From NCBI GenBank assembly GCA_002317325.1, contig DCJB01000054.1, forward strand, positions 1 through 27,119: a DNA stretch of 27,119 nt, in the 5' to 3' direction. A program made the position numbers and the translations under genes. The DNA is from Bacteroidales bacterium UBA1711. GTDB taxonomy: Bacteria > Bacteroidota > Bacteroidia > Bacteroidales > P3. This document shows, piece by piece, positions 8,145-16,431 of the stretch (positions are counted from its first letter, which is position 1; every line of letters starts with the position of its first letter). Below the pieces are notes generated by a model that saw only the letters and a program-made list of their open reading frames with translations, ran no database searches and was not told the DNA's origin.

Positions 8145-8755
8145 GTACACTTGCTGATTTGGGATTTGTCCGAGGGAAAGACAATGAGGCCGCCAGAGTC
8201 TTTGAAGGTCTATTTGAAGGGAAAACGTTTCAAGACATCAACTACGCAAAACCATCCAACTACGTAAACAAATATTGGAATGCTTATTTGGATAGACCTG
8301 ACAAAAACAACAACTTAAATGGTAAGGTCTTTGAACTAATCATAGCCACCCTGCTATATCGAGAAGGGCTATTGCCCCTGTACATTCAGGCAAAGGTTGC
8401 TTTCGTCCCAAACGTGGACTTTGACGCACTGCTCTACAGCAGTGAAGTTGGTCCGATTGCGCTGTCCATGAAGACCAGCCTTCGCGAAAGATACAAACAA
8501 GCCGACCTTGAAGCTATTGCGTTGAAATATGTGCATCGGAGAGCAAAAGCCTTTCTACTGACCATGACAGAAAAGGAATCCATAGTTGCTAAACAGAAGA
8601 TTAAGGATGGATCCATCATCGGGTTGGACAAAATCATTCTCTGTTCAGGCCGCGACATAGACCAGCTGATTGACGAACTAAAGGCTTATCATTTTTCCTT
8701 GGCAGGCAACGTCAACATCATTGAGAGTTCTATGGTTGTTGGTACTCCAGCGTGA
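8141..8755 (+). CDS. Probable type II restriction endonuclease
   Basis: This 204-aa protein overlaps the methyltransferase stop by ATGA, so the two are translationally coupled; that context is the main reason for the call. The fold looks like the PD-(D/E)xK nuclease type. An N-terminal helical part ends in NGKVFELIIATLLYREG, with Glu65 in the first core helix. A strand with VDFDALLY (Asp93, Asp95) follows. The next strand, GPIALSMKTS, would hold the catalytic Lys111, and a helix RERYKQADLEAIALKY follows. The usual acidic residue two before the lysine is a serine (Ser109), so the motif is Asp-x13-Ser-x-Lys. I do not recognise a named isoschizomer. No separate control (C) protein is visible. 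Confidence 0.8.
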   Translation: MSTLADLGFVRGKDNEAARVFEGLFEGKTFQDINYAKPSNYVNKYWNAYLDRPDKNNNLNGKVFELIIATLLYREGLLPLYIQAKVAFVPNVDFDALLYSSEVGPIALSMKTSLRERYKQADLEAIALKYVHRRAKAFLLTMTEKESIVAKQKIKDGSIIGLDKIILCSGRDIDQLIDELKAYHFSLAGNVNIIESSMVVGTPA

Positions 8756-8964
8756 GAATAGGCTCCCCACCTTCGTAATCGAATGTATGTCTTTCTCCAA
8801 GCAACGCATTGGGGAATGTATGTATCTATCGGATTCCCCCCATTATTAATCCGTGGAGGAGTTGTCGTGTTTTCGGCACTTTGGAGCAGCAGAGGACAGT
8901 ATAACGCCCGCTTGCCAGCCCGATGAATGGTCGAGTTATCAGAATTGTTGGCATCGGCACGGGG
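8756..8964. repeat. Cassette edge with a short direct repeat
   Basis: These 209 bases separate the endonuclease from the convergent DUF4249-like gene. GAATGTATGT occurs twice in direct orientation, at 8781-8790 and 8814-8823. I see no clear terminator for either convergent gene. The repeat may be a chance occurrence or a relic at the right edge of an acquired segment. Confidence 0.4.
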
Positions 8965-10056
8965 CTACCAGCGGCCGTAGAAGCCGATGCGGAGGTCCAT
9001 GAGGGCTTGGAGGATGCTGTTGGGGCCGCTGTCGGGGTCGCTGGGGACGCGGACGCGGATGTGGGAGCGGCGGGAGCCGAAGATGCCCACCCCGCCTTCG
9101 ATGTTGCTATAGGCGGTGCTTTCCTGGCCCGAGGTGCGGTTGGCGTTCTGCGAATTGATGTAGGCGTTGAGGTCTTCGTTGCACACGCTGAGGGCAATTT
9201 CGACGGTGTCGATGTAGAAGAGCGAGTCGCGGTTGCCGGCCAGGGCCAGGCCCACTGCCGAGATGAGGCGGTTTTTGGAGATGCTTTTGTCGGTGAGGGT
9301 GGAGACGTTGCGGGAGTTGAGGACGGTGTTTCCGCCCACCACTATGCCGAGGGTGTCGGCGCCCTTGCGGTAGAGGAAAGTGAGCACGGGCTGGTAGAGG
9401 CGGCCGCGGGGCAGGGTGTTCCACTTGATTTCGCCGCGGCAGCCGAAGGTGTAGCTGAAGATGTTCATGGTGTCGGGGCGTGTGATGACCCGCTCGATGG
9501 AGTCGGAGAGCGGGGTGGGGTTGCGCCTGACTTTGGGCAGCATACCCACCATGGTGGTCGTTGCCCGGGCGAGGGTGTCGCCGGTGGCGTTCTTGATGAC
9601 GAGCAGTTCGAAGAAGCACGCCGTGTCGCGCACGAGCCGATGTCCTGCGGGGAAGTAGAAGAGGGGCTGCAAGCCGTCGGGGAAGGCTCCTTCGGGCTTG
9701 CCGGGGCGCTCGGTATAGTCGAAGTCCCACTCATCGACCAGCCGCTTGGGGGAGGCCTGTACTATGTGGTTGCCGGCAACGCGGCTTCCCTGCCACACCA
9801 GCATTTTGACCGACACTTCGCCCCGCTGGTAATAGACAGAATCACGGGTTTGGGCATAGTGGTGGAGGTCTTCCTCGCCGAGGTAGCAGCGCTGGACGCG
9901 CGCCCAGACGGTATCTTCCTCGGGGTCGAGGATGCAATAGACCGACGGCACGTCGCGCCACGGGGCGTTGGGGCTGAACTCCACTTTGCAGCCCACCAAG
10001 GTGAGGGCGGCGGCGAACAGGGGGATGATGTTGAAAAGTCGGGCGGATGGTTTCAT
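8965..10056 (-). CDS. DUF4249-like lipoprotein
   Basis: This 363-aa protein has a lipoprotein signal peptide: an Arg-containing n-region, a hydrophobic core, and lipobox LVGC with Cys23. The remainder is rich in predicted beta strands. An early SVYCILDPEEDTVWARVQRCYLG segment and the late SNIEGGVGIFGS resemble the conserved start and end of DUF4249, a family of Bacteroidota lipoproteins often found near outer membrane transport genes. No catalytic motif is visible. It overlaps the preceding tcdA by 4 bp (ATGA), so it is the last gene of the packed minus-strand run. A role in envelope transport or surface binding is possible. The match is by recalled motif only, so the family call is moderate. 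Confidence 0.7.
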   Translation of the reverse strand: MKPSARLFNIIPLFAAALTLVGCKVEFSPNAPWRDVPSVYCILDPEEDTVWARVQRCYLGEEDLHHYAQTRDSVYYQRGEVSVKMLVWQGSRVAGNHIVQASPKRLVDEWDFDYTERPGKPEGAFPDGLQPLFYFPAGHRLVRDTACFFELLVIKNATGDTLARATTTMVGMLPKVRRNPTPLSDSIERVITRPDTMNIFSYTFGCRGEIKWNTLPRGRLYQPVLTFLYRKGADTLGIVVGGNTVLNSRNVSTLTDKSISKNRLISAVGLALAGNRDSLFYIDTVEIALSVCNEDLNAYINSQNANRTSGQESTAYSNIEGGVGIFGSRRSHIRVRVPSDPDSGPNSILQALMDLRIGFYGRW

Positions 10057-10793
10057 TCGTTGGAGGATTGGGTAGGTTGGTCGGAAAGGAGCAGCCGGAT
10101 AGTCTCGGCGGCGATATGGCAGCCGAAGAGTGGGGGCATATAAGAGATAGTGCCTACGGTGGTGAGGTGGTTGTCGGACGGGTCCTCCACCATAGCGCGG
10201 GGCGGTATTTTCTCGGGCGAGAAGACCACCCTTATTCCGCCGGACACGCCGAGGCGGTGGAGGCGCTTGCGCACCATGGCGGCCAAGGGGCAGGTGTGGC
10301 TTTGGGCGATGTCGCAGGAGCGCACCTGCGAGGGGTCAGTCTTGCCCCCGCTGCCCATGCAGCTGACGGTGGGCAGACGGAGTCGATGGGCGTGATAGAG
10401 GAGGAACACCTTGGGCGAGAGGGTGTCGATGCAGTCCACCACGCAGTGGAAGCGGCCGTTTTCCAACACTTCCACCATGCGGTCGTCGCGGAGGAACTCG
10501 GTCAGCGCCTCCACGCGGCAGTCGGGGTTGATGTCGGCAAAACGCTGTTTGAACAATTCGGCCTTGGGTCTGCCCACCGTAGAGCGGAGGGCGATTAGCT
10601 GGCGGTTGAGATTGGTTTCGCCCACGGTGTCGCCATCGACGATGGTGAGCCGTCCCACGCCGGCGCGGCACAGCTGCTCGGCAGCATAGCCGCCCACGCC
10701 GCCGAGACCGACGACAAGCACGTGCGAAGCCCTCAGACGGTCGATGCCCTCGGAGCCGAGGAGCAGTTCGGTGCGGGAGTAGAACGGGGTCAT
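10053..10793 (-). CDS. tcdA: tRNA threonylcarbamoyladenosine dehydratase
   Basis: This 246-aa E1-like enzyme uses ATP to dehydrate N6-threonylcarbamoyladenosine at tRNA position 37 into its cyclic form, which improves decoding of ANN codons. The nucleotide-binding loop GLGGVGG is at residues 29-35, in VLVVGLGGVGGYAAEQL. DGDTVGETNLNRQ follows, the standard E1/ThiF/MoeB pattern with the Arg that contacts ATP. VVDCIDTLSPK and CPLAAMVRKRLH are typical of TcdA (CsdL/YgdL). Length is normal. It overlaps the genes on both sides by 4 bp (ATGA at 10790-10793 and 10053-10056). Its place among envelope genes is unexpected for a tRNA-modifying enzyme and probably reflects operon packing rather than shared function. 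Confidence 0.92.
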   Translation of the reverse strand: MTPFYSRTELLLGSEGIDRLRASHVLVVGLGGVGGYAAEQLCRAGVGRLTIVDGDTVGETNLNRQLIALRSTVGRPKAELFKQRFADINPDCRVEALTEFLRDDRMVEVLENGRFHCVVDCIDTLSPKVFLLYHAHRLRLPTVSCMGSGGKTDPSQVRSCDIAQSHTCPLAAMVRKRLHRLGVSGGIRVVFSPEKIPPRAMVEDPSDNHLTTVGTISYMPPLFGCHIAAETIRLLLSDQPTQSSNE

Positions 10794-13700
10794 TTCTTCT
10801 CAATCTCTTCGTTCACCACAATCTCGTCGAGCATCAGCCACGGGTTGAGACCCTTGGCCCGGTGCCACTGGGGAATGCCGTCGATAGGTTTGGCCTGCAC
10901 CCGCACATAGCGGACCTCCTTGGCGGGCACCTCGACGGTGAGCGTCTGCACCTGTGTGGCGTTCATTTCCTGCGAAGAGGCATCGTATCCGACGGCGGCG
11001 GGCAGGGGGGTGCTGAAAGTCTTGCCGTCGGAGGATACGGAGACGAAACAGGCGGCCGGTGCGAACACCCATGCGTCCGGCACATGGGCGAAACGGACCG
11101 ACACCGTGCCGAGGCTGACGGCCTTGCCGAGTTCGAGCACTGCCTCCACATCGTGGCCGGAGAAGCCGAGCCACCCGTGGGAGAGGTCATTCACGTCGCC
11201 CGTCACCCCATCGAAGAGGGCGGTTGCCGCGTCCTTATTGTAGGGCGTGTTGGGCTTGTGGGCGAATGTGCAGGAGACCACATAGTCGTATGAGACCTGT
11301 TCCGAAGCGACAAAGGAGGGCGTCTCGCCCTTCTTGAAGCTGCGAGCCTTCACGATGACGCTGCTCTCGATGGGGAACGGCTTGACGTAGAGGCGGGACT
11401 TCTCGGTTGGCTCGGAGCCGTCGAGGGAATAGCGTATTTCGGCCTTGGGCGTAGCGCAGGCAATGGTGACAACCAGCGGCCCGTCGGAACGCTCGCGGCC
11501 CTTGGTGATGACGGGCATTTCCACAATGCTGGAGACCACCCGGGGGTATTCGATACGGCGGAAGTCCTGGGCGCAGCTCTCGTCGCACAGGTAGGGGCGC
11601 AGATGGAGCGTGAAGGCATAGTGTCGGTCTTTGAGCAGCACCGACTCGTCGAGGTACATCCCCGAGCGGGCGCCGCCGACACCCGTGTTGCCGTAATCGA
11701 CGTGGAGCGTGTCGCCCTGAAAAGAGAACTGGCACACGGTGTCAATAATGTCCGCATACAGCCCCACGCTGTCGTTCCGCACAGCAATCCAGTTCACCTC
11801 GGTGCGGTTGCCCGAGTGCTGGAAGTGGTCGTAATTCGAGGTCATTTCGGCACGGGGCTTCGTCACCTGCGCCACGCGGCCGGCCCCGCTCCTATCCACA
11901 TAGCTTTCGACCGTCCGCCCCTGCCACTCGACGGCAGAGAGGCCATCCGCCACCCCCAGCCGCACTCCGATGCGGGGTATCGTCTTGAGCTGGTCGGCCA
12001 CCGTCACGTCGTTCAGCACCAGCACGTCGCCCGTCTGCAAGACGAGATACGACTGTCTGATGTCGAACAGCGTGCCGAACTTAGGGCTGGAGCAGCGGCT
12101 CATCACGTCGATACTGACCGTATAGTCGTCCTTCTTCTTGAGGTTGGCTGCCACCACCTGATAATCCAAATCATCCGCAGTGAGGCCGAACCGAGACCAC
12201 AGCCTGCCCCCGTTGGGGTCGAGCAGGTCGTTGGGCGAGGGCGGGCGCGAGAAACACAGCCTGAGCGGCATCGTCAGCAACTCGGTTCCGCTCACCTTGA
12301 GGGAAGAGACCGTGCCGAGGCTGTCGTCGAACACCAGCGAGAAGTTGCGGTTTGAGACCGTGGTGCAGTGCGCGGAATCGCGGACCACGGCAAGAGGCTG
12401 GGACGAGAGAGACGAGTACTTCTGCCGAGGCACATTCTCCGAAGGGAGCAGGAACTGGAACTCGGCCAGCACCGTGTGCTTGGGGACAGCCGGGGTGTGT
12501 CCCCGCTGCCGCACCGCAAACTGGGCGGAAAGCTGCTCGCCCGTGTAGAGCGTAAGCTTGGGAATCTTCACCTTCACGGTCTTAGACTGCCCCGGCGCCA
12601 GCGGCAGCGTGATGTCTCCGGCCACAATATTGGGCTTGAAGTCCGAACAAATCACATAGTCGATACGGAAGTCCGCGATAGGGCGGAAGTCGCAGCGGTT
12701 GGTTATCTCAAACTCTGCCTCGTCGATACTGGTACTCACAAGCCTAATATCGACCGGACGGTAGAGCTGTTTCAATTCGGGGAAATAGGGCCGCTCGGCA
12801 AACGAGCGCCAGTCGGGGCAGCGAAGAAAGCCGCCCTGAATGCCTTGATGGTCTTCCACCATCTGCCACAGCGGCCGGAGGCCGCCGAGGCTGTTCCCCT
12901 CAATCGACCCGAAGGCGAGCATCAGAAGGGAGCGGTTCTGCTTTTTTCCGAGAAACTGTTTCAGTGCGTCAACACTCGCGTCCTCTACGGCAACCATATC
13001 GGTGTTCTCGGCATACTGCGCCCCGGAGAACAGCACCGGGCGGTGCGGTTCCAACTGCCGGAGCAAGTGATAGGCGCCAATCATGCAGGCGCCGTTGTCG
13101 CGGCAGTCGCCCAGCGACCAAGCGACGATAGAAGTGACGTTCTTATACTCCCCATAGAGCGAGCGCACCCGTAGGGAGAAGTCGTCGGCATAGTCCTCGT
13201 CGGCCGCCACGACCGACTGCATAGAGGACTGGGGGAAGAGGTTGGCGTCGCACACCACATAGAAGCCCAACTCGTCGCAGAGCTCGTAGAGGCGACCGTC
13301 GGCGGGGCCGCCGCCGCAGGTGCGGACGGCATTGATGTTGTTGGCCTTCATCAGCACCAGCTGAGAGCGGAGCCGCTTCACCGCCTCGGGCGAGGAGAGG
13401 TCGAGCGGCGTTGGGAGTGTGATGCCCCTCAGCGTGACTGACTTCCCGTTCACAACGAGGCTGTTCCGCTCAGACAGGGTTCGGAAGCCGAAGCGGGTAC
13501 CCACCACGTCCAGCAGCTCTTTCCTCTCGTCATAGAGCCGGAGGACGAGGGTATAAAGCCGCGGAGTTTCGGCACTCCAAGGCTGAACGCCGGCCAAAGT
13601 AGAGGAGACCATGGCAGCGGTAGTCGTCTTCTTGGAAAAGTAGGCCCATTTGGCCGCCTGGTCAACCCGATGGCCCTGTGGGTCCCACAGCTCCACCTCA

Positions 13701-14314
13701 AGATAACATTTCCCTTTGTGCTGCGTGCGGAAGAGCTCGGCATCCACGGTATAGGCACCCTGCTGGGAGGCCGGGTCGAAGGTAGTCGAGAGCGTATAGT
13801 CTTGGATATTGAGCTGCGGCTTGAGTAAGATGGCGCAGTCGCCCGTAAGTCCCTGCGGCAGACCGGACCTTTCGAGGGCGAGTCCGCGGTCCTCGCCCGA
13901 GAAGCGGAGGGCGAGGCTGTTGGCTTTGCCGAAGCGCACGAGGTCGGTGATGTCGAACTCCGTCACCGAAGCGGCATCATGGCTGGCACCGACAAAGCGA
14001 CCGCCCACATAGAGGCCGTAGCCGGGCGAGGCCTTAAAACGGAAAAAGACGCGGAATCCGCGCCAGTCCTTAGGGATGTCGTAGAGTGACTCATAGCACG
14101 GCCGCCCCTCGGCGGTTGAAGCCTGCAACTCGTCGGCGATAGAGAGATAAAAAGGGGAATCGCCGTATCCCCAATGTTCGATGGCGTCCTCGTCGTCATA
14201 CGTCACCACGTTGGCGCGGGGTGCCATTCTGAGACTTTCCATGCCCTCCGGCTGCTGGGCCAGCAACGGGTGGAGGCACAGCAGCAGGAAAACAGGCAAC
14301 GGAAAATGCTTCAT
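10790..14314 (-). CDS. Secreted GH2 family protein lacking catalytic residues
   Basis: This 1174-aa protein has a signal peptide (1-19) and a LacZ-like domain order: sugar-binding jelly roll (about 40-170), immunoglobulin-like domain (about 175-280), TIM barrel (about 285-515), linker domain (about 520-650) and beta-galactosidase small-chain domain (about 655-910, with HVDYGNTGVGG). It then adds a chitobiase-type domain (about 943-1010, IRYSLDGSEPT) and a C-terminal F5/8 or discoidin-like domain (about 1030-1168). The barrel is clearly GH2 (WSLG at 399-402, EGNSLGGL at 472-479, GGF), yet active-site motifs are changed. WSLGNES has become WSLGDCR, so the acid/base Glu is Cys404. CEYAHAMGNS has become LAFGSIEGNS, so the nucleophile position is Ala467. 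The metal- and sugar-binding RHEHHP and SHYPN motifs are also lost. It is probably a carbohydrate-binding pseudoenzyme. It lies 2 nt after the barrel protein and overlaps tcdA by 4 bp. Confidence 0.85.
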   Translation of the reverse strand: MKHFPLPVFLLLCLHPLLAQQPEGMESLRMAPRANVVTYDDEDAIEHWGYGDSPFYLSIADELQASTAEGRPCYESLYDIPKDWRGFRVFFRFKASPGYGLYVGGRFVGASHDAASVTEFDITDLVRFGKANSLALRFSGEDRGLALERSGLPQGLTGDCAILLKPQLNIQDYTLSTTFDPASQQGAYTVDAELFRTQHKGKCYLEVELWDPQGHRVDQAAKWAYFSKKTTTAAMVSSTLAGVQPWSAETPRLYTLVLRLYDERKELLDVVGTRFGFRTLSERNSLVVNGKSVTLRGITLPTPLDLSSPEAVKRLRSQLVLMKANNINAVRTCGGGPADGRLYELCDELGFYVVCDANLFPQSSMQSVVAADEDYADDFSLRVRSLYGEYKNVTSIVAWSLGDCRDNGACMIGAYHLLRQLEPHRPVLFSGAQYAENTDMVAVEDASVDALKQFLGKKQNRSLLMLAFGSIEGNSLGGLRPLWQMVEDHQGIQGGFLRCPDWRSFAERPYFPELKQLYRPVDIRLVSTSIDEAEFEITNRCDFRPIADFRIDYVICSDFKPNIVAGDITLPLAPGQSKTVKVKIPKLTLYTGEQLSAQFAVRQRGHTPAVPKHTVLAEFQFLLPSENVPRQKYSSLSSQPLAVVRDSAHCTTVSNRNFSLVFDDSLGTVSSLKVSGTELLTMPLRLCFSRPPSPNDLLDPNGGRLWSRFGLTADDLDYQVVAANLKKKDDYTVSIDVMSRCSSPKFGTLFDIRQSYLVLQTGDVLVLNDVTVADQLKTIPRIGVRLGVADGLSAVEWQGRTVESYVDRSGAGRVAQVTKPRAEMTSNYDHFQHSGNRTEVNWIAVRNDSVGLYADIIDTVCQFSFQGDTLHVDYGNTGVGGARSGMYLDESVLLKDRHYAFTLHLRPYLCDESCAQDFRRIEYPRVVSSIVEMPVITKGRERSDGPLVVTIACATPKAEIRYSLDGSEPTEKSRLYVKPFPIESSVIVKARSFKKGETPSFVASEQVSYDYVVSCTFAHKPNTPYNKDAATALFDGVTGDVNDLSHGWLGFSGHDVEAVLELGKAVSLGTVSVRFAHVPDAWVFAPAACFVSVSSDGKTFSTPLPAAVGYDASSQEMNATQVQTLTVEVPAKEVRYVRVQAKPIDGIPQWHRAKGLNPWLMLDEIVVNEEIEKK

Positions 14315-14316
14315 AC

Positions 14317-14892
14317 TTAGAAATTAAAACCAATACCGGCTTTGATGTTGTGCAGGAGCAGCGGACGCGCATTGGCGCGCATTCCTCCCACCTTGCGCTC
14401 AACAAGGTTCATATACATCCCCTGATAGCCGACAAATGCGCTGACGGCAAACTTGCGGGAGAACGCATAGCGGGCGCCGACCTGGGCGCTCCAGGTGGGG
14501 CCGCCCTTGGCAATCTGGACGCTGTTCTCGCCGCCGCTGGAGGCACCGAGCGGGATGCAGTAGCCCACTTGGGCCACCGTGTAGGGGGTGACACGGTTGC
14601 GGAGGAAATGGCTGCGGACCTCGATAAAGACGGGCAGCTGAGAGAATGCTCCGCGAGTATCCATCATGTACTCGACTCCCAGTCCGATGCCCGACTCCTT
14701 GCGAATCTGCCAGCCTCCAACGAGATAGAAGCCGTGGAATGTGACAGAGTCGTTGAACGGGGTTTTGTTCAGATTGGTGGAGAAAGCATAGCCCGCCACT
14801 CCGTAGAACCTGTGCCACTTGAACTCTACGTGCTGTGCCTGCGCCACGGCGAAAGAAGCCAAAGCAGCCAGCAGCAATATGGTTTTTTTCAT
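14317..14892 (-). CDS. Outer membrane beta-barrel protein
   Basis: This 191-aa protein has a classic signal peptide cleaved near AQA-Q (residue 19). The mature part alternates hydrophobic and polar residues with many Tyr, Phe and Gly, in segments such as FYGVAGYAFSTN, GFYLVGGWQI, GIGLGVEYMM, TPYTVAQVGYCIPLG, WSAQVGARYAF and FAVSAFVGYQGMYM. It ends in IKAGIGFNF, whose terminal phenylalanine is the usual outer membrane assembly signal. This suggests a small 8-stranded barrel of the OmpX/OmpW or outer membrane beta-barrel type. No ligand can be named. The stop lies 2 nt before the GH2-like start, so the two are almost certainly co-expressed. It starts 28 nt after the CoA transferase stop. Confidence 0.83.
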   Translation of the reverse strand: MKKTILLLAALASFAVAQAQHVEFKWHRFYGVAGYAFSTNLNKTPFNDSVTFHGFYLVGGWQIRKESGIGLGVEYMMDTRGAFSQLPVFIEVRSHFLRNRVTPYTVAQVGYCIPLGASSGGENSVQIAKGGPTWSAQVGARYAFSRKFAVSAFVGYQGMYMNLVERKVGGMRANARPLLLHNIKAGIGFNF

Positions 14893-14920
14893 AGTATTAG
14901 GATTAGACAGTGAGGTATTA

Positions 14921-15577
14921 CTACTTCATTTCTTTGAGTTCGGGAGAGATGATGAGGGTGGCCTCGGTGGCAGCCTGCACCTGCTCAACGGTGAACTCGG
15001 GATTGATTTCGGTGAGGACAATGCCCTTGGGTGTCACCTCCATCACACCCATCTCGGTGATAATCATATTGACCTGTCCCTTGGCGGTCAACGGGAGGGT
15101 GCACTTCTTCAGAATCTTGGGGTTGCCCTTGGCGGTGTGTTCCATTGCGAGAATCACCTTTTTGGCACCGACCAAGAGGTCCATGGCACCGCCCATGCCC
15201 GGGGTCTTCTTGCCGGGAATCATCCAGTTGGCCAAGTCGCCGTTCTCGTCGACCTGCATAGCACCGAGGACAGAGACGTTGACGTGTCCGCCGCGGATGA
15301 TGCCGAAAGAGGTGGCGCTGTCGAAAGTGGAGGCGCCCTCGGCGTAGGTGATATATCCGCCGCCGGCGTTAATCAGGAAGGGGTCTTCCTCGCCCTGAGC
15401 GGGAGTGGGGCCCATGCCAATCATACCGTTCTCAGACTGAAGCACCACCGACACGCCTTCGGGAAGGAAGTTCGGAATCAGGGTCGGGAGACCAATGCCG
15501 AGGTTGACAACATCGCCATCGTGGAGCTCCTTGGCGCAACGACGGGCGATAAATGGTTTGATTTGTTCTTTTTCCAT
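14921..15577 (-). CDS. CoA transferase subunit B (AtoA/ScoB type)
   Basis: This 218-aa subunit belongs to family I CoA transferases, which move CoA between a short-chain acyl-CoA and acetate, acetoacetate or butyrate through a glutamyl-CoA intermediate. The catalytic signature SENG is at residues 48-51 (Glu49), in VVLQSENGMIGMGP. The N-terminus IARRCAKELHDGDVVNLGIGLPTLIPNFLP and the glycine-rich GKKTPGMGGAMDLLVGAKKVI are typical of subunit B. In lysine fermentation such an enzyme exchanges CoA between butyryl-CoA and acetoacetate; the close spacing to kamE (27 nt) supports that role. Subunit A, normally next door, is not in this window, so the enzyme needs a partner encoded elsewhere. Substrate preference cannot be read from the sequence. 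Confidence 0.92.
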   Translation of the reverse strand: MEKEQIKPFIARRCAKELHDGDVVNLGIGLPTLIPNFLPEGVSVVLQSENGMIGMGPTPAQGEEDPFLINAGGGYITYAEGASTFDSATSFGIIRGGHVNVSVLGAMQVDENGDLANWMIPGKKTPGMGGAMDLLVGAKKVILAMEHTAKGNPKILKKCTLPLTAKGQVNMIITEMGVMEVTPKGIVLTEINPEFTVEQVQAATEATLIISPELKEMK

Positions 15578-15604
15578 GGTGTAAAGAGTTATTAGTTGTT
15601 ATTT

Positions 15605-16393
15605 CTATTTCATTCCGCGCTTGACCATTTCCTGGGCGATGTAGGAGGCCTCGTCGTCGGCATAGGTGTTCATGCCGAAACCGGCGTCATAGCCCAACTC
15701 CTTGGCCAACTCGTGGCTGATGCGGGGACCGCCGCAGATGAGGATGACTTTGTCGCGGAGCCCCTCGGCCTCGAGCATCTCGACCAGTTCGGTGAGGTTC
15801 TTGATATGGATGTCCTTCTGGGTGACAGTCTGCGAGACAATCAGCGCATCGGCATGGAGTTCCACCGCCTTGGCAATGAAGTCCTCATTGAGCACCTGGC
15901 TGCCGAGGTTGTAGGCATCAATCATGTCGTAGCGCTCGAGACCGTAGTGGCCGGCATAGCCCTTCATGTTCATGATAGCGTCAATGCCCACAGTATGGGC
16001 ATCGGTGCCGGTGGAGGCGCCCACAACGACAATCTTGCGGCCGATATGCTCGCGGATGTACTCGTCGCATTCCTTCATCTCCATGGTGTTGCTCTCCACC
16101 TTGGGAACGTGGATAGAGGTGTAGTCAACCGTGTGGGTGCAGCTGCCGTAGCAGTTGAAGAAGGTGAATCCCGGGGTGAGTTCCTTGCTATAGACAACCA
16201 GGGGGTTCTCGAAACCCATCTTGCGCATCAGCTGCTTGGCGGCCTCGACAGCCTCGTCGCCCGCAGGGACGGGAAGGGTGAAACTCAGCTGGGTCTTTCC
16301 ATCATTCATAGTGTCGCCGTAGGGCTTTATCATTTTAAGGTCTAAGGTCTTGTCGAAATCCTTAGCTTCCATCGAATATAATCCTTCGCTCAT
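15605..16393 (-). CDS. kamE: Lysine 5,6-aminomutase beta subunit
   Basis: This 262-aa subunit binds adenosylcobalamin and, with KamD, moves the terminal amino group of D-lysine or L-beta-lysine to the adjacent carbon, a step in anaerobic lysine fermentation. The B12 domain carries the DxHxxG motif as DAHTVG, with His133 as the expected lower cobalt ligand. Lys144, in NMKGYAGHYG, corresponds to the lysine that holds pyridoxal phosphate in the clostridial enzyme. Both numbers coincide with those I recall for Clostridium sticklandii. Later LIVSQTVTQKD and LICGGPRIS complete the Rossmann-type B12 fold. The gene follows kamD after 89 nt containing a hairpin and precedes the CoA transferase by 27 nt. 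No cobalamin riboswitch is visible upstream. Confidence 0.94.
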   Translation of the reverse strand: MSEGLYSMEAKDFDKTLDLKMIKPYGDTMNDGKTQLSFTLPVPAGDEAVEAAKQLMRKMGFENPLVVYSKELTPGFTFFNCYGSCTHTVDYTSIHVPKVESNTMEMKECDEYIREHIGRKIVVVGASTGTDAHTVGIDAIMNMKGYAGHYGLERYDMIDAYNLGSQVLNEDFIAKAVELHADALIVSQTVTQKDIHIKNLTELVEMLEAEGLRDKVILICGGPRISHELAKELGYDAGFGMNTYADDEASYIAQEMVKRGMK

Positions 16394-16431
16394 GGTATTT
16401 GTATGATTTATTGTTCAATAATGAGGTCATG

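Noticed and set aside
6915..8755. Complete defence island or novel defence system
   Set aside because: Only a standard methyltransferase and endonuclease pair is present; neighbouring genes are housekeeping or envelope genes with no defence motifs.
8923..10143. 406-codon plus-strand ORF antisense to the DUF4249-like lipoprotein and the end of tcdA
   Set aside because: Low-complexity Gly/Val/Glu/Ala composition; the opposite strand has a lipobox and a clean 4-bp operon overlap.
10790..14314. Annotation as an active beta-galactosidase
   Set aside because: Both catalytic glutamate positions are replaced and neighbouring substrate and metal motifs are missing, so activity cannot be supported.
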